From an uncultured Eubacteriales bacterium (GTDB lineage Bacteria > Bacillota > Clostridia > Oscillospirales > Oscillospiraceae), in assembly GCA_900551355.1 (NCBI GenBank), contig URVR01000018.1, positions 1 through 16,467 on the forward strand: DNA of 16,467 bases, in the 5' to 3' direction. Below the pieces are notes generated by a model. It worked only from the letters and a program-made list of their open reading frames with translations, ran no database searches and was not told the DNA's origin. Of this stretch, positions 13,578 to 16,467 are shown in pieces (the stretch's first letter is position 1; every line of letters begins with the position of its first letter). The translations under genes were made by a program, and so were the position numbers.

Positions 13578-15119
13578 ATGAGAAACATCAAGTGCGGCGT
13601 GGCGGACATCCGCCGGCGCGTCTTTGCCGAGGTGGCGAAGCTGGCCTACGAGGGCGGCGACTACACCCGGATCGAGAAGCTGCCCTATGAGATCATACCC
13701 GGCGAGATCGGGCGGCAGCGGGAATCCGTCTTTCTGGAGCGCGCCATCGTGGGCGAGCGGATCCGGCTGGCCATGGGACTGCCTCTGCGTCCGGTGACGG
13801 AGCATTCGCTGCTGTCCGACGGCGTGGAGGAGAGCGCCATCGCGGAGAAATACTACGATCCCCCGCTGATCAACGTCATCAAATATGCCTGCAACGCCTG
13901 TGCGCCCACCCACTATGAGGTGACCAACGCCTGTCAGGGCTGTCTGGCGCGGCACTGCCAGCACGCCTGTCCCAAGGGCGCCATCCGGACAGAGAGAGGG
14001 CAGGCGGTCATCGACCAGAGCCTGTGCATCAAGTGCGGCAAGTGCAAGGACGCCTGCTCCTATCAGGCCATCATCAAGTTCACCCGGCCCTGCCAGGAGG
14101 CCTGCGGTATGCACGCCATCGGGCAGGATGAGCACGGTCGGGCGGACATCGACTACGACAAGTGCGTTAACTGCGGTATGTGTCTGGTGAACTGCCCCTT
14201 TGGCGCCATTGTGGATAAGGGTCAGCTGTTCCAGCTGATCCACGCCGTCAAGAAGGGCGACAAGGTGGTGGCCATCATCGCGCCGGCCTTCTGGGGCCAG
14301 TTCGGCGACAACGTGACGCCGGGCCAGATCCGGGAGGCCATGAAGCTGCTGGGCTTCGACGCGCTGGTGGAGGTAGCCATCGGCGCCGACCTGTGCGCCA
14401 TTGAGGAGGCGGAGGAGTTCCTGCGGGATGTGCCGGAGAAGCAGCCGTTCATGGCGACCTCCTGCTGCCCGGCGTGGTCGGTCATGGCCAAGAAGGAGTT
14501 CCCCGGCTTTGCACCGTACATCTCCATGACCATGACGCCCATGGTGCTGACGGCCCGTCTGCAGAAGCGGAAGGATCCCGACTGCCGGGTGGCGTTTATC
14601 GGCCCCTGCGCCGCCAAGAAGCTGGAGGCCAGCCGCCGCTCCATCCGCAGCGATGTGGACTTCGTGCTGACGTTTGAGGAGCTGCGGGGCATGTTCGACG
14701 CCAAGGGCATTGACTTTACCCAGATCGAAGATACGTCCGCCCACTACGAGGCGTCGGCTCCCGGCGTGGGTTTTGCTGCCGGCGGCGGCGTAGCCAAGGC
14801 GGTGGAGGACGTTATCCACCGGCTCCACCCGGAGGCGGAGGTCAAGACCGTGGCGGCGGAGGGTCTGGACGAGTGCCGCAAGATGCTGCGCATCGCCCGG
14901 ACGGGCAAGTACGACGGCTATCTGCTGGAGGGCATGGCCTGCCCCGGCGGGTGTATCGCCGGCGCCGGTACGGTGCAGCCGCCGGAGAAGTCCCGCCGGA
15001 ACCTGGAGCGCTACAAGCAGGCGGCGCCTATGGGCAACCCCATGGATACCCCGTATCTGGAGGACATCCGTCTGGTGTACGAGGATCCCGACGAGTGGGA
15101 TCGCGTGGGCCGGCATTGA
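13578..15119 (+). CDS. Monomeric [FeFe] hydrogenase, group B type
   Basis: Interconverts H2 with protons and electrons, with ferredoxin the likely partner; oxygen-sensitive and cytoplasmic. 513 aa. The N-terminal half is rich in cysteine: C105, C108, C119, C122, C127, C131; a ferredoxin-like set C150/C153/C156/C160; C172, C176; and a second set C196/C199/C202/C206. The H-cluster domain has L1 TSCCPAW (294-300), L2 GPCAAKKLE (342-350) and L3 EGMACPGGC (451-459), with all four H-cluster cysteines present. GPC in L2, where group A has MPC, and the distinct N-terminal domain point to group B. No maturase (hydE/F/G) or partner subunit genes are adjacent. ATG 13578 has GGGAGG at 11 nt. It is a single-gene unit with its own promoter and terminator. 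The group call is from memory of motifs; the hydrogenase call itself is firm. Confidence 0.93.
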   Translation: MRNIKCGVADIRRRVFAEVAKLAYEGGDYTRIEKLPYEIIPGEIGRQRESVFLERAIVGERIRLAMGLPLRPVTEHSLLSDGVEESAIAEKYYDPPLINVIKYACNACAPTHYEVTNACQGCLARHCQHACPKGAIRTERGQAVIDQSLCIKCGKCKDACSYQAIIKFTRPCQEACGMHAIGQDEHGRADIDYDKCVNCGMCLVNCPFGAIVDKGQLFQLIHAVKKGDKVVAIIAPAFWGQFGDNVTPGQIREAMKLLGFDALVEVAIGADLCAIEEAEEFLRDVPEKQPFMATSCCPAWSVMAKKEFPGFAPYISMTMTPMVLTARLQKRKDPDCRVAFIGPCAAKKLEASRRSIRSDVDFVLTFEELRGMFDAKGIDFTQIEDTSAHYEASAPGVGFAAGGGVAKAVEDVIHRLHPEAEVKTVAAEGLDECRKMLRIARTGKYDGYLLEGMACPGGCIAGAGTVQPPEKSRRNLERYKQAAPMGNPMDTPYLEDIRLVYEDPDEWDRVGRH

Positions 15120-15139
15120 GCCCCGATACAAGACGAAAG

Positions 15140-15173
15140 ACCCCCGCGCCGTTCAAAACGGCGCGGGGGTTTT
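15140..15173. terminator. Terminator between the hydrogenase and sulfatase genes
   Basis: 14-bp perfect stem, arms 15140-15153 (ACCCCCGCGCCGTT) and 15157-15170, loop CAA, then TTTT on the plus strand (15170-15173). It serves the hydrogenase and sits 6 nt past the stop of the convergent gene, though its minus-strand T run is poor. Confidence 0.88.
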
Positions 15174-15178
15174 GCATC

Positions 15179-16435
15179 TCAGCCGTTGCCGCCCAGCACG
15201 ACACGGTAGTAGTCGTACTGGATGAGCAGCTTGGCGTAGGTGTACTTCGTGGAGACGAGGCGGTTGATGCTGTCCACATAGCCGTCCTCCACCGTAATGC
15301 CGGGGCTGGGAGTGAAGGTGCCGGTGGGCGCCTCGTAGATGCCGGCGGCGGTGGCCCAGCTGTTGCCGGCGGAGGTGGGCAGGATCACCAGCGGGAAGGA
15401 CCCGGAGGCGCTGGCGGCGTTGTAGCTGTCGTCCAGAATGTCGCGGCCCGACAGGAGCCGGGAGTCGTAGGACAGGCCAAAGAGGTTGCTGAGGGTGGGC
15501 ACGATGTCCACGGCGCTGCAGGGGACGTCCACGGTCACCGGCTCCGTCATGCTGCCGCACCAGAGGATCAGGGCGTTGCGGTAGCGGGAGGTGTCCAGAT
15601 CCGTGTCCTGACGGCCTGTCAGCTCGGCGTAGTAGTCCACGTCTGTCTCCGCCAGGGCGTAGGGGTAGTGGTCGGCGGACAGGCAGATCACCGTGTCGTC
15701 GGCGATGCCCCGGGCCTCCAGCTGCTCCACCAGATAGGACAGGGCGGCCTCCAGCTCCAGATTGGCGGCCACATAGGCCTGCACCGGCGCGGAGGCGTCG
15801 GGGTAGGCGGCCTGCGCGGCGGCCCGGTTCTTGGCGGACATGGACTGGCCCCAGTTGTAGCTGCCGTGGCCGCTGACGGTCATGTAGTAGGCGTGGAAGG
15901 GCTGACCGGTGGTGAGATAGGTGTCCACATAGCTGTCCAGCGTGGCCTCCAGCATCTCCAGATCGGAGTAGGGCCAGCCGCCGCCGGGGTTGGGGAGGTC
16001 GAGGCCGGAGCCGATGCCCTGATAGTCGTAGCCCAGATTGGGATGGGTGGCGTCGCGGCCGTAGTAGTTGTAGGTGTTGTTGTGCCACGCCGGGGTCTGG
16101 TAGCCCAGGGCGCGGAACTGATTGCCCAGCGTCAGGGGCATGTAGTCGTAGCGGCTGGCCCAGAAGCTGACGTCGCCGTTGACCCAGGTGGGCAGCAGAC
16201 CGGTGAGGACGGCGTACTCGCCGCCGGTGGTGGACTGGCCCCAGCCGGGCTGGTAGTAGTTGGTGCAGACGAAGCCCTCGTGGGTCAGGCGGTACAGCGT
16301 GGGAGTCAGCTCCTCGGAGATAAACCACGGCGAGAAGGATTCCGCCGTCAGCAGGATCAGGTTCTTGCCCTGGAACATGCCGGTGTACTGGTTCTGGCGG
16401 GAGGGGGTGCGGGAGGCCACATAGCGGTGGAGGGA
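15179..16435 (-). CDS. LTA synthase family sulfatase-fold protein (5' truncated)
   Basis: Extracellular sulfatase-like phosphoglycerol transferase of the LtaS type, which builds glycerol-phosphate polymers on the cell surface. 418 genomic residues of the catalytic domain are present. Landmarks counted from the first genomic residue: LILLTAESFSP with metal ligand E32, GQSTTGGEY with the nucleophilic threonine among 68-70, VSGHGSYNW with H190, and SADHYPY with D255 and H256. The N-terminal membrane segments expected for LtaS lie beyond the contig end. The apparent start MYKRQ is adapter sequence and is false. Whether it is a true LTA synthase, a primase or another phosphoglycerol transferase cannot be told from this domain. 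No partner genes are visible on this contig. Confidence 0.88.
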   Translation of the reverse strand, partial: SLHRYVASRTPSRQNQYTGMFQGKNLILLTAESFSPWFISEELTPTLYRLTHEGFVCTNYYQPGWGQSTTGGEYAVLTGLLPTWVNGDVSFWASRYDYMPLTLGNQFRALGYQTPAWHNNTYNYYGRDATHPNLGYDYQGIGSGLDLPNPGGGWPYSDLEMLEATLDSYVDTYLTTGQPFHAYYMTVSGHGSYNWGQSMSAKNRAAAQAAYPDASAPVQAYVAANLELEAALSYLVEQLEARGIADDTVICLSADHYPYALAETDVDYYAELTGRQDTDLDTSRYRNALILWCGSMTEPVTVDVPCSAVDIVPTLSNLFGLSYDSRLLSGRDILDDSYNAASASGSFPLVILPTSAGNSWATAAGIYEAPTGTFTPSPGITVEDGYVDSINRLVSTKYTYAKLLIQYDYYRVVLGGNG

Positions 16436-16467
16436 CTGTCTCTTATACACATCTGACGCTGCCGACG
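16436..16467 (-). other. Untrimmed Nextera adapter at the right end
   Basis: Reverse complement of the same Nextera read-1 adapter seen at 16-48, beginning CTGTCTCTTATACACATCT (the mosaic end) and continuing GACGCTGCCGACG. Not genomic; it creates the false peptide start MYKRQ. Confidence 0.98.

Noticed and set aside
14873..16456. Long plus-strand frame running from the hydrogenase into the sulfatase region
   Set aside because: Out-of-frame shadow over two clear genes and a terminator; it ends in adapter sequence.
16..16467. Inverted 19-bp Tn5 mosaic ends at both termini, resembling a composite transposon
   Set aside because: They are joined to Illumina index and primer sequence, so they come from library preparation and not from a mobile element.

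Overview
This is a contig fragment from a GC-rich, endospore-forming member of the Clostridia, most like the Oscillospirales (Oscillospiraceae and relatives) of the animal gut. The evidence is genes for Spo0A, SpoVAD, SpoVAE and pro-sigma-K, strong AGGAGG-type ribosome binding sites, TTGACA/TATAAT promoters, high GC content (about 75% in one hand-counted line) and an oxygen-sensitive monomeric [FeFe] hydrogenase. The taxonomic call is inference. Both contig ends are untrimmed Illumina Nextera adapter (1-48 and 16436-16467), so the real genomic sequence is about 49-16435, and the first and last genes are cut by the contig ends.

Layout, left to right: the 3' part of spo0A (+) and a terminator shared with the convergent copper operon csoR-copA (-). 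This operon has a consensus promoter with two CsoR-type operators, and a CopZ-like metallochaperone is fused to the CopA C-terminus with its own internal start. Upstream and co-directional is spoVAD-spoVAE (-), then azlC-azlD (-). A plus-strand pair follows, a cysteine-rich putative zinc-ribbon protein and a cation diffusion facilitator with a duplicated C-terminal domain. Next come an ArsC/Spx-fold protein without the usual cysteine (-), a sirtuin (+), a low-GC GNAT acetyltransferase (+), tRNA-Leu(GAG) (-), pepT-ilvA (-), sigK (+), the hydrogenase (+) and a truncated LTA-synthase-like sulfatase (-).

Themes: sporulation and germination (spo0A, sigK, spoVAD/E), metal homeostasis (csoR-copA/copZ, CDF transporter), and amino-acid and fermentative metabolism (azlCD, pepT, ilvA, hydrogenase). 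I do not see a phage, CRISPR array, insertion sequence or defence island. The most interesting signals are the nested copZ start inside copA, the double operator in the csoR promoter, the tandem-duplicated CDF C-terminal domain, and a 17-bp inverted near-copy of the tRNA-Leu 3' end flanking its terminator. None of these proves a new system. They are modest, checkable variations on known families.
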